A stretch of 7,117 nt of DNA from DATGIQ01 sp035295665. GTDB lineage: Bacteria > Planctomycetota > Planctomycetia > Gemmatales > Gemmataceae. The stretch lies in contig DATGIQ010000376.1 in assembly GCA_035295665.1 (NCBI GenBank), positions 1 to 7,117 on the forward strand, given 5' to 3'. The position numbers were made by a program, and so were the translations under genes. Each line of letters begins with the position of its first letter. The stretch's first letter is position 1. A model generated the notes under the pieces. It was not told the origin of the DNA and made no database searches. It was given only the letters and a program-made list of their open reading frames with translations. This document shows, in pieces, positions 5,509 to 7,117 of this stretch.

Positions 5509-7117
5509 TCAGACTTCCTGAGGAAGGACAGGCGAAGTAGCGACTGTCAATAATGGTTTACGAGTCAGGGAAGCGGTCGGGCATCTCGAACCGGTCACTG
5601 CGAAGAGGCGGCTGAGTGCCACGGCCGTCAACCCTCCGAGGCCGATGAGTGCCCAACCGGCGGGCGGGGGTGCAGCCAAACCCAGGAGATTTCGCAACGG
5701 ACGCAAAGTTAACGTTGCGAGCAAAAACCCAGCCGAGCCGCCCACTGCTCCGAGGACGGTTCCATTGAGGTTTGCTTCCGACCAGCCGACGTCGAGAGTC
5801 TGAGCCAGTTGCGTGGTGACTACCGTCCCGAAGGCCACGGCCCCGGCCTCGGATGGCGTACTCCAGCGCCGGGCCAAGAGATACGCTGCCAGGGCAGGGA
5901 GCGCCGTCGCCGTGCCGCGGCGAAAGACATCCCGGCGCAGCGGGGCATCGAGCGCAGCCGTCCCCTCTCGGGCCAGGGCGGCCAAGTTGCGGTTTTCCGG
6001 CGGCTGGAGAACAACGGACAACGCTGGCAGCGCGTCGGTGATCAGGTTGACGGCCAGGATCTGCCGCGTGTTGAGGGGAGAGGCAAACCCCAGGGCCGTG
6101 GTGCCCACGATCAACCCCAGCTCGCCAAGATTGCCACCCAGGAGCAGGCCCAGCGCGCCGCGCATGTTCCGCCAGAAGCCGCGACCCTCGACCAACGCCT
6201 CCACCAGCGTGGCAAAATTGTCGTCCGCGAGCACCACATCAGCGGCCTGGCGGGCCACTTCGGTGCCCCCCCGGCCCATGGCCACGCCCACGTCCGCCAG
6301 CCGAAGTGCCGGCGCATCATTGACTCCGTCTCCCGTCATGGCCACGGTGTGGCCCCGGCGCCGCAAGCTCTCGATGATGCGGAGCTTGTCGAGCGGTGTT
6401 GCCCGGGCAATGACCTTCGCCTGCTCCAGGCGCCGATCGAGGGCAGCATCGTCCAGCGCGGTGAGGTCTGCACCGGTAAGGATTTCGCTCTCGCCATCCA
6501 ACAGCCCGATGGTGCGAGCAATTGTCCGGGCGGTGGCAGGATGGTCGCCCGTGATCATGAGAACACGCACCCCCGCCTCCCGACAACGGCGCACCGCACT
6601 CGGCACGGTCGGCCGAATGGGGTCGCTGATCCCCACGAAGCCGAGCGCACACAGACCTTGGGGGTCGCCGAGCGGCGTGTCCGGCGGACCGTCGGCGACC
6701 ATAAGGATTCGTAGACCGCGTTCGCTCAAACGCTGTACCTGTCCCAGCAAGGCCTGCCGACCAGCTTCCTCCAGAGGCTGATCGGTGCCGTCGCGGCGCA
6801 CCTGCGTGCAGCGCGGGCAGACCGTTTCCGGAGCACCCTTGAGGCAGAAGCGGCCGGCAACAACGGCAGCATGATAAGCCTGTCCCGGCTCGAACGGAGC
6901 ATCCCGTTGCCGGGGCCGCGCCAGTTGATCCTCCAATCCAGCCGCACGAGCAGCCGTGATCACGGCAACATCGGTGGGATGAGCAATCGCATCGGCGGCC
7001 TGAGGGTGTGGACTGGCCAGGGCGGCGACGAGGAGCACGTCTCGTAAGTCGCCCGACGCAGGGAAATCAACAGAGGGAGAGACAGCCTGCTCCTCTCCCC
7101 CTCTCCTTGTCTCCTTG
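5509..7117 (-). CDS. Cation-transporting P-type ATPase, C-terminal part (5' end outside window)
   Basis: The frame is open to the right edge (first full codon 7116-7114) and stops with TGA at 5511-5509, giving 535 visible residues. It pumps a cation across the membrane using ATP through a phospho-aspartate intermediate. Counting from the GTG codon at 7038: nucleotide-domain KGAPE at 67-71, then P-domain SDPIRP (138-143), TGDHPATA (163-170), the DKLR lysine (K218) and TGDGVNDAPAL (235-245), followed by about six membrane helices near 295-317, 327-345, 374-390, 398-416, 426-444 and 460-481. GNLGE (302-306) and NLITD (331-335) match the SERCA M5/M6 patterns that supply Ca2+ ligands, so this is a type II pump. 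The DKTGT phosphorylation site, actuator domain and first four helices lie outside the window. The GTG at 7038 is not a start, since the frame and similarity continue upstream. The M5-M7 region also recalls the mycobacterial CtpI-like group, from memory only. The transported ion is unknown; Ca2+ or another divalent cation is the best guess. Confidence 0.93.
   Translation of the reverse strand, partial: KETRRGGEEQAVSPSVDFPASGDLRDVLLVAALASPHPQAADAIAHPTDVAVITAARAAGLEDQLARPRQRDAPFEPGQAYHAAVVAGRFCLKGAPETVCPRCTQVRRDGTDQPLEEAGRQALLGQVQRLSERGLRILMVADGPPDTPLGDPQGLCALGFVGISDPIRPTVPSAVRRCREAGVRVLMITGDHPATARTIARTIGLLDGESEILTGADLTALDDAALDRRLEQAKVIARATPLDKLRIIESLRRRGHTVAMTGDGVNDAPALRLADVGVAMGRGGTEVARQAADVVLADDNFATLVEALVEGRGFWRNMRGALGLLLGGNLGELGLIVGTTALGFASPLNTRQILAVNLITDALPALSVVLQPPENRNLAALAREGTAALDAPLRRDVFRRGTATALPALAAYLLARRWSTPSEAGAVAFGTVVTTQLAQTLDVGWSEANLNGTVLGAVGGSAGFLLATLTLRPLRNLLGLAAPPPAGWALIGLGGLTAVALSRLFAVTGSRCPTASLTRKPLLTVATSPVLPQEV

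Noticed and set aside
5515..5527. CTTCC-TGA-GGAAG hairpin near the ATPase 3' end
   Set aside because: It lies inside the coding sequence for the last ATPase residues, has only a 5-bp stem and no following T-run, so it is not supported as a terminator.
5809..6714. 301-codon and overlapping 322-codon plus-strand frames opposite the P-type ATPase
   Set aside because: Both overlap the ATPase P-domain and membrane helices, which are unmistakable on the minus strand. The products are Arg/Ala/Pro-rich and low in complexity, as expected for antisense shadows.
5509..7038. A complete 509-residue ATPase starting at GTG 7038
   Set aside because: The frame stays open to the right edge, and P-type ATPases need an upstream DKTGT site, actuator domain and four membrane helices, none of which lie within 509 residues. 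The gene is cut by the window, not short.
1..7117. Search for a defence island, mobile element, CRISPR array or RNA gene
   Set aside because: No transposase, integrase, toxin-antitoxin pair, spaced direct repeats, tRNA cloverleaf or rRNA sequence was seen. The kinase and nuclease are complete and individually recognisable but show no tight operon linkage that would argue for a joint new system.

Overview
The window looks like part of a planctomycete chromosome, most likely from the Gemmata/Pirellula side of the phylum. The main reason is the large minus-strand gene. It encodes a membrane-anchored Ser/Thr kinase that starts with the acidic, Leu-rich 'SPEELCRHCPDLL'-type region typical of planctomycete kinases, then has a kinase domain, one membrane segment, a long run of WD40 repeats and a C-terminal beta-sandwich-like domain. 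The GC-rich coding sequence, which produces long in-register antisense open frames, fits this. No rRNA, tRNA or other marker allows a firmer placement.

Layout, from right to left in the direction of transcription, with all three clear genes on the minus strand: (1) 7117-5509, the C-terminal part of a cation-transporting P-type ATPase whose start lies beyond the right edge; (2) a 117-base gap; (3) 5391-4516, a stand-alone DEDDy-type RNase H-fold 3'-5' exonuclease with an N-terminal helix-hairpin-helix (YprB-like family); (4) a 227-base gap with two perfect inverted repeats, a possible -10 element and the ribosome binding site of the next gene; (5) 4288-185, the 1367-residue kinase/WD40 protein. 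At the left edge, bases 1-117 may be the last 38 codons of a plus-strand gene converging on the kinase, but this is weakly supported.

The three genes have no obvious shared pathway: ion transport, nucleic-acid processing and transmembrane signalling. The gaps of 117 and 227 bases do not suggest a tightly coupled operon. The kinase probably has its own promoter, because its leader holds a 9-bp perfect inverted repeat placed between a TAAAAT box and a good Shine-Dalgarno sequence. The kinase start chosen here (4288) is 17 codons inside the longest open frame, because the Shine-Dalgarno sits directly before it.

I see no mobile element, CRISPR array, RNA gene or defence cassette. The points most worth a second look are the kinase leader hairpin, the 14-blade (2 x 7) propeller reading of the kinase sensor region, the 87-residue insert inside the kinase domain, and the Ca2+-ATPase-like ligand residues in the ATPase.
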